NCBI RefSeq assembly: GCF_022968825.1 | Contig: NZ_JALHKS010000001.1 | Coordinates: forward strand, 372,001 to 436,000 | DNA from: Chryseobacterium salipaludis | GTDB lineage: Bacteria; Bacteroidota; Bacteroidia; Flavobacteriales; Weeksellaceae | DNA: 64,000 bases | Reading direction: 5' to 3' | Shown here: one piece after another, positions 34,686-45,300 of the stretch | Layout of the letters: the number at the start of each line of letters is the position of its first letter | Numbering within the stretch: the first letter of the stretch is position 1 | Program-made: the position numbers and the translations under genes | Notes under the pieces: generated by a model | Told to the model about the DNA's origin: nothing | What the model saw: only the letters and a program-made list of their open reading frames with translations | Databases searched by the model: none

Positions 34686-37619
34686 TTAATATCCGAAGAT
34701 TTCTTTCAAGCTTAATTTGCGGTAAGCACCAAGCTTTTGCAGATCTGCTTTGGACAGATTTTTCTCGGACGCTACCACAGAATACGTGTACGGTCTAACG
34801 GCAATATTCTTTTTATAGAACTCATTCAGTTCTGCGAGTGTAATCGTACCTGCTTTTTCGTACACCTTACGGCGGATATCATAATTGATGCCCAGATCGC
34901 GTGCGGCGAGGTAATCAAAGATGATATCATCCTGAGTGATACGCTCATTCTCAATATCCTGCAGGGTCTGACTTTTTGCCAGCGCCAGGTTTTCCGGGTA
35001 TTGTGGGAACGTGGTGAGCAATTCGTTCATCGCTTTTGAGGCTTCGGGGAATTTATCTGCCTGAGAACCCACATAAGCGGTCACGAAATAATGGTCGTTC
35101 TTTTTCTTTGGTGTCACAAACACCGCATATGTACTATATGCCAGCGCTTTACTTTCGCGAATCGTCTGGTTAACAATGGTACCCATACCACCGCCGAAAT
35201 AATTATTAAATACAGTTACTTCGGGCTGCAGGTCCGGATTAAATGTTCCGGCTGTGCGGGTCCACTGGGTTTCAGACTGCACCATATCATAATCTGCAAA
35301 AAGCACTTCAGCGGTTTTCGGAGTTTGCTGCCTGAACACTTTTGGTTCCGGCGAAGTGGCAAATCTGGACGGTACTTTGTGCATTTTCTTCAGACTTTTC
35401 TGAAGTTTCGCCAAAGGCTCCGGCCCATAATACAATACCGATTGCTGATAGCTGTTAAGGCTTTTTATAATGGAAACCAGCTCTTCCGCGGTTACAGCCT
35501 GCAGTTGTTCATCGGTGAAGGTATAGTTGAACTTATTCTCCGGGCCGTACATGGAGTAGTTAATCAGGCCCTGCATGATGGCACCTTTATTCTTTTTCAG
35601 GTCGCCGCGGGATTTCATCATGCGTGCCTTTAAAGATTGCAAAGCTTCAGCATCGGGCTTTGCATTGCGCACCAGGTCTTCATATAAAGCCACCGCTTTG
35701 GTGAAATTCTCCTGCAAACCTTCGATGGTAACCAGGGTAAAATCTTCGCCGGTGAAAATGCTGAAACTGCCCGCAATATCGTAAAACTCTTTCGAGATTT
35801 GTTCCGCAGACTTTTTGTTCGTGCCCAGGAACTGCAGATATTTCGCGGCAAGGTCCAGTTTCAGGTTGTTATTCTTGCCGATATCATAACGGTAGCGCAG
35901 GCGGAATAACTGGTTTGTGGTATTAGGTACATACAGAATTTCTGCTTTGCCTAAGGTACTGTGCTTAATATCTTTATCATAATCCAGGAACAAAGGCTCA
36001 ATCTTAGTGGACGGCATTTCCTCAATCATTTTTACAAAAGCACTTTGCTTATCAGCATTGGTTTCTACCGGTGTGATGGCCGGTTTTTCAATTTTAGCCA
36101 TTGCCGGACTTTCGCCCTGTCTTTTATAGACCGCTACATAATTATTTTTAAAATAACGGTTCGCGAAGTCCACTACCTGCTGTTTGGTAATTTTAGACAT
36201 GGTTTCAGTAGCCGCAATCTGGTCGCGCCAATCGAGTTCGCTGGTGAACGCTTCCATCAGAGCATTGGCCCGCGTGCTGTAATGCTCGCTTTCTGTGATT
36301 TCGCTTTTCTTGATATTATTGACGATGGAGGTAATCAGGCTTTCATCAAAATCACCTGCTTTCAGTTTAGCAATCTGCTCCATCAGGAGCGCCTGTACCT
36401 GTTCCAGTGTCTGGCCCTCTGTGGGTGCGGCCTGAACGGTGAAAATTCCGTAGTCAATCAGTGGCATCACACTCACGGAGGCCCACAGTACTTTCTGTTT
36501 TTTAACCAGGTTTAAATCCAATAATCCTGCGCGGCCATTGCTTAAAATTTCGCCCACGAGTTCGGCAATCAGAATGTCTTTGTCCTTATTATTTGGCAAA
36601 CGGTAGCCGAGCATCAGTTTCTCCGCATTCGGGCCGGTTACTTCTTTAATGATCGGCTGCTCCAGTGCTTTTTCGGGTGTAAATTTATACGGCTGCACCG
36701 GCTTGTTTTTCAGGAAAGAAAAATCGCGATCGATATCAGCAATGACCTGATCGGGATTAAAATCACCCGATAAAATCAGTCCGATATTGTTCGGCACGTA
36801 GTAGTTATTAAAATATTTGCGGATTTCCAGCAACGATGGATTCTTCAGGTGTTCCACCACACCGATGGTGGTCTGCTGCCCGTAATTATGATTCTGGAAC
36901 ATATTTTCCAGCATGGTTTCGAAAGCACGCGCGCCATCATTATCTAGATTGCGGTTCTTCTCTTCGTACACGGCTTCCAGCTCCGTATGGAAAATACGGA
37001 ATACCGGATTGCGCAATCTTTCTGCCTGCACGGCCAGGTATTTATTTAATGAATTGCCGGGAACATCATCGGTGTACACCGTTTCCTCAAAACTGGTCCA
37101 GGCATTGGTGCCTTGTGCGCCCATGGAGGACATTAATTTATCATACTCATTCGCAATGGCATATTTGGAAGCTACGCCGGAGATAGAATCAATCTGATGA
37201 TAAATCTGCTTGCGGCGGCTTTCATCTTTGGTTTTGTTGTACTGCTCGTACAGCGCATCGATTTTATCGAGTTCCGGTTTTTCTTTTGCCCAGTTTAGAG
37301 ATCCGTATTTATCTGTTCCTTTAAACATCAGGTGCTCCAGATAGTGCGCAAGACCGGTGTGCGTGGACGGGTCGGTTTTGCTTCCCGCTTTCACGGCGAC
37401 GAATGCCTGCACGCGCGGATCTTTTTTGGTGGGACTCAGGATGACGGTCAGGCCGTTTTTTAAAGTATAAAAGCGCGCCTGCATCGGGTCATTGGTCACA
37501 TACCGATACGTGTAGCCGCCGGAAGTTGCTGTTTTCCATTCATGCTGCTGCTGCGCGCTGAGCTGCATAAAAAAGCCCACTAACAGCGACAACATGCTGA
37601 ATTTTGAGATAAGTTTCAT
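34686..37619 (-). CDS. Secreted M16 family zinc metallopeptidase (paralogue 2)
   Basis: 977 residues with signal peptide (SMLSLLVGFFMQLSAQQ). Zinc motif HYLEH (about residue 90) with the third ligand in TELEAVYEE; second half-domain from about 540; ends SLKEIFGY. Its start codon directly follows the dsbD-like stop with no spacing, so the two are translated from one mRNA. Paralogous over its whole length with the M16 gene at 1799-4714. In this position it likely cleaves peptides brought in by the SusC/SusD pair upstream; that role is inferred from context. No sequence sign of inactivity: all zinc ligands are present. Confidence 0.94.
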   Translation of the reverse strand: MKLISKFSMLSLLVGFFMQLSAQQQHEWKTATSGGYTYRYVTNDPMQARFYTLKNGLTVILSPTKKDPRVQAFVAVKAGSKTDPSTHTGLAHYLEHLMFKGTDKYGSLNWAKEKPELDKIDALYEQYNKTKDESRRKQIYHQIDSISGVASKYAIANEYDKLMSSMGAQGTNAWTSFEETVYTDDVPGNSLNKYLAVQAERLRNPVFRIFHTELEAVYEEKNRNLDNDGARAFETMLENMFQNHNYGQQTTIGVVEHLKNPSLLEIRKYFNNYYVPNNIGLILSGDFNPDQVIADIDRDFSFLKNKPVQPYKFTPEKALEQPIIKEVTGPNAEKLMLGYRLPNNKDKDILIAELVGEILSNGRAGLLDLNLVKKQKVLWASVSVMPLIDYGIFTVQAAPTEGQTLEQVQALLMEQIAKLKAGDFDESLITSIVNNIKKSEITESEHYSTRANALMEAFTSELDWRDQIAATETMSKITKQQVVDFANRYFKNNYVAVYKRQGESPAMAKIEKPAITPVETNADKQSAFVKMIEEMPSTKIEPLFLDYDKDIKHSTLGKAEILYVPNTTNQLFRLRYRYDIGKNNNLKLDLAAKYLQFLGTNKKSAEQISKEFYDIAGSFSIFTGEDFTLVTIEGLQENFTKAVALYEDLVRNAKPDAEALQSLKARMMKSRGDLKKNKGAIMQGLINYSMYGPENKFNYTFTDEQLQAVTAEELVSIIKSLNSYQQSVLYYGPEPLAKLQKSLKKMHKVPSRFATSPEPKVFRQQTPKTAEVLFADYDMVQSETQWTRTAGTFNPDLQPEVTVFNNYFGGGMGTIVNQTIRESKALAYSTYAVFVTPKKKNDHYFVTAYVGSQADKFPEASKAMNELLTTFPQYPENLALAKSQTLQDIENERITQDDIIFDYLAARDLGINYDIRRKVYEKAGTITLAELNEFYKKNIAVRPYTYSVVASEKNLSKADLQKLGAYRKLSLKEIFGY

Positions 37620-39611
37620 TTATTTATTATAATTATTTTTAAAGTAATCCAAGCCGCATTGCAGGAAATTCCGGAAATCTTCTTTCGGCATATATCCGGA
37701 AACCGGCGTGTTGATCAACTGACCCTCCGGTGTTAGCAATACGTAGTGTGGCTGGGAATTATTATTGAAGTTAATCTGCTGGAACAAACTCCATTTGTCG
37801 CCGATGGATTTCATCTTCTTCAGTTTACCATTGCCCATGTCAATCATTTTCTGATCTGCTTCGGGCAGCGCTTCCTTATCATCCACATACAGAGAAGCGA
37901 GAATAAATTCGTTCTGAAGCAAAGGCAAAACATCCGGCTGGTTCCAGACGAATTCTTCCATCTTACGGCAGTTTTCGCAACCGTAGCCGGTGAAGTCGAT
38001 CAGGATCGGTTTGTTTTGTTTGGAAGCTTCGGCCAGCGCAGCATCAAAGTCATGTTTTGGCTCAAGTCCGAAGAGACCTTCATCTGCATCGTGGAAATAA
38101 CTCACATTTAGCGGCGGCAAAATACCGGAGAGCATCTGCAGCTTCGGCTTTTCAGAAGGGATAAGCCCCTGAATTAAATACACTAAAAATGCAACACTGA
38201 TCAAACCGAAAATTTTACGGCCGGTGCTGATTTTAGGTTTGCGGGCGTCATGCGGAAATCTGATTAATCCGAACAGATACAGCACCAACCCAATGGTGAT
38301 GATGATCCACAGAACGATAAACAATTCACGCTTCAGCAAGAAGGTTTTTGTAACCAGGTCTGCTTTTGATAAAAACTTCAGCGCCAGGCCCAGTTCGATA
38401 AATCCTAAAACTACTTTCACGGTATTCATCCAGCCGCCGGACTTCGGCAAAGACTGCAATGCCTGCGGGAACAGTGCTAACAAGCCAAAGACAATTGCCC
38501 AGGAAAAACCAAAGCCTGCCAGTGCAAAGGTCAGCAGCATGGGCACATCAGACGAACCCGTCACGGCGCTTCCCAGCAAACTGCCCAAAATAGGACCTGT
38601 ACAGGAAAAAGAAACGATGACCAGCGTGAGTGCCATGAAGAAAATACCAATCAGTCCGCCTGCTTCTTCCGCGCGGGAGGATTTATTGGCAATCGCGCTT
38701 GGCAGCGTAATATCATAATATCCGAAGAAGCTTCCCGCAAAGAACAGGAAGATAACAAAGAAGAAGATATTCAGCCAGACTGAGGTAGATATTTCATTAA
38801 ATATATTTCCGGCAATACCATCAATCAAATGGAAAGGCACACTCAGCAGAACGAAAATCAACAGGATAAAGAAACCATATAATAACGCATCTTTTTTCCC
38901 TTTTCCGTTGGCACCTTTATCGGCACTTTTCGTGAAGAAGGAGACTGTGAGCGGAATCATCGGGAAAACGCAAGGGGTGAGCAAAGCAATCAGTCCACCG
39001 ATAAAACCTAGCAGCAGGTAAGACCAGTAATTTTCAGAGCTTTCCTGTGCGGCAATTCCGCAGTCGGTGAGTGGTGAATCCACTTTCAGATTAGAAAGAC
39101 GCAGATCATCGCCGGTACCGGCATTTTCAGCGGCAGCAGCGGCAGCTTCAACGACCTGTCCGTTCTCAATTTTCTTCTGGAACACCAGTGTATTGGGCGC
39201 GAGACAGATTTTATCATCACAGGTCTGGTAATAAATTTCTGCCTCAACTTCAGTGACTTTGGACGGATCAGTGAGTTTAAATTTCTGAACAATATCCACC
39301 GTATTGGAATAATAGACAATACGTGCTTTGAAGGCTTCTGAATATTCATCTATCTTCTCACCGCGTTCTTCAACGCTGCCCACGAGTTCCACCCCGTCGC
39401 CGGAAACCGTAATTTCCGTTGGGATCCCGGAATCGGGCGGCAGGTCTTTGGAATAAATGTGCCAGCCATTGTCGATCTTGGCGTGAAATACAGCTTCATA
39501 AACATCGTCGCCCAGAGAATTGATTTTAAAATCTACCTTCACGGGATCCTTGACCTGCGCGGTAAACAGATAGCTTACCAAGGCCATAAAGATCAGGAGT
39601 AATTTCTTCAT
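37620..39611 (-). CDS. DsbD-like thiol:disulfide interchange protein
   Basis: 663 residues. Signal peptide, an N-terminal DsbD alpha-type domain with the redox pair in YYQTCDDKICLAP, eight membrane helices (about 195-490) with the buried Cys pair in LLTPCVFPM and SFSCTGPIL, then a C-terminal thioredoxin domain with GYGCENCRKMEEFVW (CxxC). It passes electrons from cytosolic thioredoxin through the membrane to periplasmic thiol proteins. The neighbouring TlpA-type lipoprotein is the natural electron acceptor (inference). Directly coupled to the M16 gene. Confidence 0.93.
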   Translation of the reverse strand: MKKLLLIFMALVSYLFTAQVKDPVKVDFKINSLGDDVYEAVFHAKIDNGWHIYSKDLPPDSGIPTEITVSGDGVELVGSVEERGEKIDEYSEAFKARIVYYSNTVDIVQKFKLTDPSKVTEVEAEIYYQTCDDKICLAPNTLVFQKKIENGQVVEAAAAAAENAGTGDDLRLSNLKVDSPLTDCGIAAQESSENYWSYLLLGFIGGLIALLTPCVFPMIPLTVSFFTKSADKGANGKGKKDALLYGFFILLIFVLLSVPFHLIDGIAGNIFNEISTSVWLNIFFFVIFLFFAGSFFGYYDITLPSAIANKSSRAEEAGGLIGIFFMALTLVIVSFSCTGPILGSLLGSAVTGSSDVPMLLTFALAGFGFSWAIVFGLLALFPQALQSLPKSGGWMNTVKVVLGFIELGLALKFLSKADLVTKTFLLKRELFIVLWIIITIGLVLYLFGLIRFPHDARKPKISTGRKIFGLISVAFLVYLIQGLIPSEKPKLQMLSGILPPLNVSYFHDADEGLFGLEPKHDFDAALAEASKQNKPILIDFTGYGCENCRKMEEFVWNQPDVLPLLQNEFILASLYVDDKEALPEADQKMIDMGNGKLKKMKSIGDKWSLFQQINFNNNSQPHYVLLTPEGQLINTPVSGYMPKEDFRNFLQCGLDYFKNNYNK

Positions 39612-39629
39612 TAGAGTAAAAATCTTGGA

Positions 39630-39712
39630 AATAAAAAACTGCCGGAAGAAGGAGCGGGTTACAGTGAAAAAAAGCGATATGAAGTCACCCGTATTCCTGC
39701 AGCCGGCAGTTT
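39630..39712 (-). terminator. Long-loop hairpin between the TlpA and DsbD genes
   Basis: Perfect 10-bp stem AAACTGCCGG/CCGGCAGTTT (39636-39645 with 39703-39712) followed by six T on the minus strand. The 57-nt loop holds an inner CGGGT/ACCCG stem. Works as a terminator by appearance, but may allow read-through since genes on both sides look functionally linked. Confidence 0.6.
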
Positions 39713-39724
39713 CGTTTTTATATG

Positions 39725-40879
39725 TTATTTAAGATGCTGAGACAGTGTGCGGTCCAGCGCGAACTCACGAAGTTCATCATTGGATGCCACGATGGTCCCG
39801 TTCTGATCAATCAGGTAAGAAGCAGGAATTCCCACGATACCGTATTTTGCTACTTCAGGGTTGCGGAACTCACCTTCCACCAGCACGTTTGGCCAGTTTT
39901 GTTTTTCCTCGTCCATTGCTTTCAGCCAGGCAGCTTCTTTGGAGTCCAGGGAAACGGAATAGATTTCCAGTCCTTTGTCCTTGTATTTGCCATAGGCTGC
40001 TTTCAGGTTCGGAATTTCACCACGGCACGGTCCGCACCAGCTGGCCCAGAATTCCAGGATGGTGTATTTATTTTTCGCTACCAGGTCTGATAGTTTGATT
40101 ACGTTTCCATCACGGTCTTTCCCGGAGATGTCCATATACTTATTTCCAACGGAAGCGTTTTTGGCGTTTTCTTCCATCTGCTGATATTCCTTCATCATTT
40201 TCTCGTAATACGTAATATAGCCGTTCTCCCCAGTTTCTTTTTTATATTTCTCCAGGTTCGCCAGCATTTTATCAGCGGTGTATTCGCGGTCGCTGTACAT
40301 GGTTGCTGCAATTGCTTTGGCGATGGCAGGATTGTTTCCCTCCATTACTTCCTTAAGGCTCGCATTTTTGATTTTAAACATTTTATCAGCCACTGTATTC
40401 ACGATTTTGCGGGCTTCTTCCACCTTCGCTTCGTCGTTCATGTCCAGGTTGGTGAAATGCTTTTTCATCAGTTCCTTACGCTCGGCATCCAGCTTTTGGT
40501 ATTCCGGATTATTCTCGTATTTATATACAAGCTCATGAATTTTACCCCCTTTGATATCAGTGGTTTTTTGTTTATCCTTTACATTGATCGTAATATCATC
40601 ATTTTCAAGAATGAAGGGAATATAGAGATTGGATTTTTCATGCAGAATTCCGGCTGGCACAATCTCTTTGGCTTTTCCTTTAAATACGAATTGCTTTTCT
40701 GCATTGGGTGCCGCACCCTGCATTTTTTCACCCTCGTAGTTTACCAGGTACAGAGAGTCTACCTGAATTTCGGCCGGCATTGTTACCGTTACCTGATAAT
40801 CTGATTTCTCCTTGTTACAGGACGCGAGTAGCAAAGCGACCAGCGACATAACAAGAAATACTCCTTTAAATTTATTCAT
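39725..40879 (-). CDS. TlpA-type thioredoxin lipoprotein with DUF4369 domain
   Basis: 384 residues. Lipoprotein signal LLLASC (Cys about 21), an N-terminal DUF4369 beta domain (about 28-125), a helical middle, and a C-terminal TlpA/redoxin domain with FWASWCGPCRGEIP (CxxC) and GIPASYLIDQNG (cis-Pro). Membrane-anchored periplasmic disulfide reductase. This domain pair is common beside SusC/SusD genes in Bacteroidota. Starts 31 bases after susD, so it is in that operon. Confidence 0.94.
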   Translation of the reverse strand: MNKFKGVFLVMSLVALLLASCNKEKSDYQVTVTMPAEIQVDSLYLVNYEGEKMQGAAPNAEKQFVFKGKAKEIVPAGILHEKSNLYIPFILENDDITINVKDKQKTTDIKGGKIHELVYKYENNPEYQKLDAERKELMKKHFTNLDMNDEAKVEEARKIVNTVADKMFKIKNASLKEVMEGNNPAIAKAIAATMYSDREYTADKMLANLEKYKKETGENGYITYYEKMMKEYQQMEENAKNASVGNKYMDISGKDRDGNVIKLSDLVAKNKYTILEFWASWCGPCRGEIPNLKAAYGKYKDKGLEIYSVSLDSKEAAWLKAMDEEKQNWPNVLVEGEFRNPEVAKYGIVGIPASYLIDQNGTIVASNDELREFALDRTLSQHLK

Positions 40880-40910
40880 TTTTTATTTTAAATTTCTGAT
40901 TGATAATTTT

Positions 40911-42305
40911 TTAATTCTGTGGCATGCTCGGGTTGAACTTCAGCACCTGCGCAGGAATAGGCAAAATGAGCTTGCCGCTGTTGGGTTCAGCTGTAATTTC
41001 CAACGGGTTATTTCCTACCACTTTGTGCACGGTTGTTTTCGCGTAAGCACTTTCCAGATTTTCACGTTTCAGGTCGAAAAGGCGTGTATTGGTATACACC
41101 ATTTCACGTCGGCGTTCCTCTAAGCAGAATTTCACCAGATCGGTCTGACCCGCGAAATCTCCCAGCGTAAGTTCCACGTTGCCATCCACGCGGTTATTGC
41201 GAAGTGTATTCAGCAAGGTTACGGCTGTCCCGAGATTGCCCAAACGCGCTTCGGCTTCTGCCAGCGTAATGTACATTTCCGGCACCGAAACGGAAGTGGA
41301 ACCTCGGTAATTGTAATCATAGGATCCCATCGTGTAGCGTACGCCAACCACCTGACCGTCTTCGGTTACCTCTCTCGGAATAAACTGCTCAGACAGACGC
41401 TTGTCATCAAAACCACTTTCTTCGAAAAGTGACACCATTTCATCATTCAGGAAACCGCTGCCGGGCAGCGCCATATAATGTTGTGTGTACTGCTCAGCAT
41501 ATTTCAGTGACAGGGAATAATTGCTGAAATCCGGCTGGGTATAATCTACCAGATCAGATTTTTCTTCCAGCGCCATTTCCGCATACTTTTTTGCATTAGC
41601 GTAGTCACTTTGATACAGATAGGTTCGCGCCATCAGGGCATAACCCGCACCCAATGTCGGCAGCAATTGAATCTGAGATTCCTCCGGCAGATATTTCACT
41701 GCTTCACCCAGATCGCTCAGGATTTGGTTATACACTCCTTCCACCGTTCCGCGGGACGGCAAAGTCTGGGTCACATCTGCCTGCAAAACCAGCGGAACAC
41801 CCGGATCAGAACCGGCTGTGGACTGATTGTACTGCTTGGCAAAGGTATTTACCAGAAATAGGTATTCATACGCGCGGCCGTAATACGCCTGTGCTTTCAC
41901 GCGCCGGCGTTTTTCTTCGGTATCTCCTACTTCAAAAGTAGCTTCATCAATTTCATTGATGATTTTGTTATAGGTATAAATATTCTTGTATCCGTCATTC
42001 CAGGCAGGATTGGGAACGGAAGAATCCGAAAAGCGGTAATTGCTCCAGGAATACAGCGCAAAATTGATGTTGCCGGTATTGTTGGTATCCCCTACTTCCT
42101 GAGAAGTCAGGAAGAAGTTATCATTGGTCAGGTGCAGAACCGTTTCATTTTTGGTACGGTGCGGCCCGTTGTCACCACCGATCAGCAGCAATTCATACTC
42201 CTTCACCGAGGTCGGGATCACATATCCTTTGGGTACTACGTCCAGGTAATCGCGGCAGGAAAAAAGCAGCAGCGAACCGGCGAGCAGAGTGAGATATTTT
42301 TTCAT
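40911..42305 (-). CDS. SusD/RagB family outer-membrane lipoprotein
   Basis: 464 residues, at the short end for the family. Signal LLLFSC, then CRDYLDVVPKGYVIPTSVKEYE, typical of the SusD_RagB N-terminus. TPR-like helices (AYYGRAYEYLFLVNTFAKQY; ALMARTYLYQSDYANAKKYAEMAL) and the C-terminal signature YITLAEAEARLGN, EERRREMVYTNTRLFDLKR. Acts as the lid of the SusC channel and binds substrate at the cell surface. The neighbours (TlpA, DsbD, M16 peptidase; no glycosidases) point to peptides, as for RagB. Confidence 0.94.
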   Translation of the reverse strand: MKKYLTLLAGSLLLFSCRDYLDVVPKGYVIPTSVKEYELLLIGGDNGPHRTKNETVLHLTNDNFFLTSQEVGDTNNTGNINFALYSWSNYRFSDSSVPNPAWNDGYKNIYTYNKIINEIDEATFEVGDTEEKRRRVKAQAYYGRAYEYLFLVNTFAKQYNQSTAGSDPGVPLVLQADVTQTLPSRGTVEGVYNQILSDLGEAVKYLPEESQIQLLPTLGAGYALMARTYLYQSDYANAKKYAEMALEEKSDLVDYTQPDFSNYSLSLKYAEQYTQHYMALPGSGFLNDEMVSLFEESGFDDKRLSEQFIPREVTEDGQVVGVRYTMGSYDYNYRGSTSVSVPEMYITLAEAEARLGNLGTAVTLLNTLRNNRVDGNVELTLGDFAGQTDLVKFCLEERRREMVYTNTRLFDLKRENLESAYAKTTVHKVVGNNPLEITAEPNSGKLILPIPAQVLKFNPSMPQN

Positions 42306-42326
42306 TGTCTTTTTAAAATTAATAGG

Positions 42327-45300
42327 TTAGAAAGTAACATTTAAACCAAGGCTCACCGTGCGCGGAATTTTGTAATAGCGCATTCCAAGGCCGTGAGATT
42401 CCGGATCAATTCCTTCTTTGTTTTTGGTCCAAAGTGCCAGGTTATTTCCGCGAAGGTTAACTGTGAACTCAGAGAAACCAAAGCTTTTGCTCATTTCCTG
42501 TGGAATGGTATAGCTCAGGATCACGTCTCTCAAACGAATGAAGTCACCATCCACGATATTCTTTGTAGAATATGCCACGTACGAGTACGGGAAGGTACTG
42601 TTCAGGCGCGGAACATCAGTAAAGGCTTCATCACCCGGCGCTGCCCAGGCGTTGGCTGCATCTTTATTGATCATCGCAATTTCATCCATTACAGACTCTC
42701 CGTTGTAGCTATCCTTCAGCAGGGAGAAGCCACCCTGATACACAAACATAAATGATAAACCGAATCCTTTATAGAACAGGTTATTGTTCAGGGAAGCGGT
42801 ATACTTCGGCAAGGTAGTTCCACCGGAAATCAGGTCGCTCTGCGCAAATCGCACACTGAAAGTATCATCATTCACGCGAACCAGTGAACCGTCTGCTTTA
42901 CGGATCAAACCGTACCCTTCGTCATCCAGGCCGGCATAATCCAGCACCAGAATAGAATTAGGTTCAAAGCCTTTCACATTCTGCACGCGGCCCAGCACGG
43001 TGCGCACTTCGGTATTATTGGTATAAGACTCCGTTACTTTTCCTTTGTTATAGCGGAAGTTGAATTGAGTATCCCAACGCAAGTTTTCCGTATCCACGTT
43101 GCGTGAAGTTAAAGACGCTTCATATCCGTTGTTAATGATAGAGGCCGTGTTCTTGAATACCGGTGAAGCTCCCAAAGTCGGATCCGCTTCGATAATCGAT
43201 AACAGGTCATGAGAATCTTTTCGGTAATAATCCAGGTTCAGGTTGAGACGCTTGTTTAATAAAGACAAGTCAGCTCCCACGTTCAGGATATCAGTACGTT
43301 CCCAGCGCAGGTCAGAGATTTTATAGTTCTCAATCTGCAGTCCCGGAATATAATTGGTGATAGAACCTTGCACGATACGGCCCACATCATAGGGTCCGTA
43401 CTTATTGGCAATGTTACCATTCACCCCATAAGAAGCACGCAGGTCAATGGTTTGCTTACCGTTTCCGGCAAACTCTTCATTCCCCAAACGCCATTTCGCA
43501 GCCACGGACCAGAATGGTTTGTACCGGTAGTTAGGATCCGTTCCGAAGAAGTTGGACTGATCAATACGCGCACTACCAGTCAGGATATATTTATTCTTAA
43601 AGGAATAATTCGCATTGGCATAGAAGGAAACAAAACGGTCATCAATGTCCACAAGTTCATCAAAGAAGCGAATACCTTCGATATATTCTCCCGGATTGTA
43701 CACAAAGAAAATAAGATCCTGAGAAGCCAGTTGCTTATTCACCGGCACGAAAGTATTGCTCGCTCGGTTGTACCCGAACTTATCTGTTACGGTGCTGGTC
43801 GTGTGCTGGCGCTGGACTTCAGAACCTGCAATGGCACTCAGATAGTGATCGCCGAAACGCTTGTCATAATCTGCCTGCAAACGAAGCAAATAGTTCGTCT
43901 GGTCGGTACGTGTCTCAATCATGCGGCCACCTTCCGGCAACAGCATTTCCTTCACCCCGCCGGTGTATTCCAGCATGGTGGTGGTATTGTTCAGCAAAGA
44001 GGCCATTTCCCAGGAATCACCATCAGCGATACGCCGGTTGGTGAAGCTGTTACGCATGAACTGTCCGCCGAAGTTCAGTTTCAGGTCATTGGTGATTTTA
44101 TAATTGAAAAGCCCTTGCACGCGGGAGGTCCAGGTATCTGTGGTGTTAGTATACTTTCCAAAGTCAGCAGCCGGACGATAGGTTTCATCATATAAACCCA
44201 AATCCTTCAAACGCTGAATTTCATACGGCTCCTTTCCACCAAAACTATATGTGGTGTCATAGTTGAAAGGTTTATACACAGCCAGTGCGGAAGCGTCCGG
44301 GCCATAGAAATTCTGGTAGGAGCTGATATCAAAAACACTGCTCAGATCATCCGGATTCACGTTGTAGAAGTCAATTGGTTTTGAATCTTCTTTCTGCAAA
44401 GAGAAATTCGTTTCCAGATCAAGGGTTAATCTTGGCGAAAGACGGGCTTCGGTAACAAAGTCGAAAATTCCTTTATTGTCTTCCGAACCATTAATGTTTC
44501 CAAACTGCTTGGTATAATTTAAGGACGTACGGTACTTAAATCCTTCCGTACCACCGGAGGCAGACAGGTTGTGCTGCGCAATCATCGGGGTCTGCAGATA
44601 CAGCTTACGGATATCATTGGTATTGTCGCGGGTACGAAGCAACGCCAGGCGCGCATTCAGTTCCGCTTCGGTGATACGCCCCTGCTGATAACTTGCATAC
44701 AATAAATACACTTCGTTCTTAGCATAAGCAAACATGTTTCCGAAGAAATTATACGGATCATTGAATTCACTTTCATAATCCGTGAGCAAACCACCGGACT
44801 CAATCACAGATCTTGGGTAAGCACTTTGGGCATCTACCAGTTGCGAAGAGTTTACGCGGTTCATGGCATATCCCAGATCAATTTTATCACTGATGGAATA
44901 ATTGGTTGTATAGCGGAACACCGTATCGCCTTTGCGGCCTTTCTTGGTAGAAATTACGATTACCCCGTTGCTGGACTTAGCACCATAGATCGAAGCAGAG
45001 GCCGCATCTTTCAGTAAAGTAATGCTTTCCACTTCATAAGGGTTAATGCTGCTGAGATCGCCATCATACTGGAAGCCATCCACTACAATCAGGGGCTTGG
45101 TATTTCCGGAAAGGGTGGCCACGCCACGCAGGTTAAACAATTTGGAGCCTGGATTTGAGGGATCAGAATATACCGTAAGTGCCGGCGTGAGTCCTTCCAG
45201 AGAAGAGACAATATCCGGATTTCCGCGGCGCTCGAAGTTCTGCATATTCACCGTGGTGTAGGAAGCAGCGGCGCGGTTCGGATCCACCTTCTGGTATCCA

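Noticed and set aside
43368-44195. 275-codon plus-strand open frame inside susC
   Set aside because: Shadow of the SusC coding sequence in the opposite strand; no domain features.
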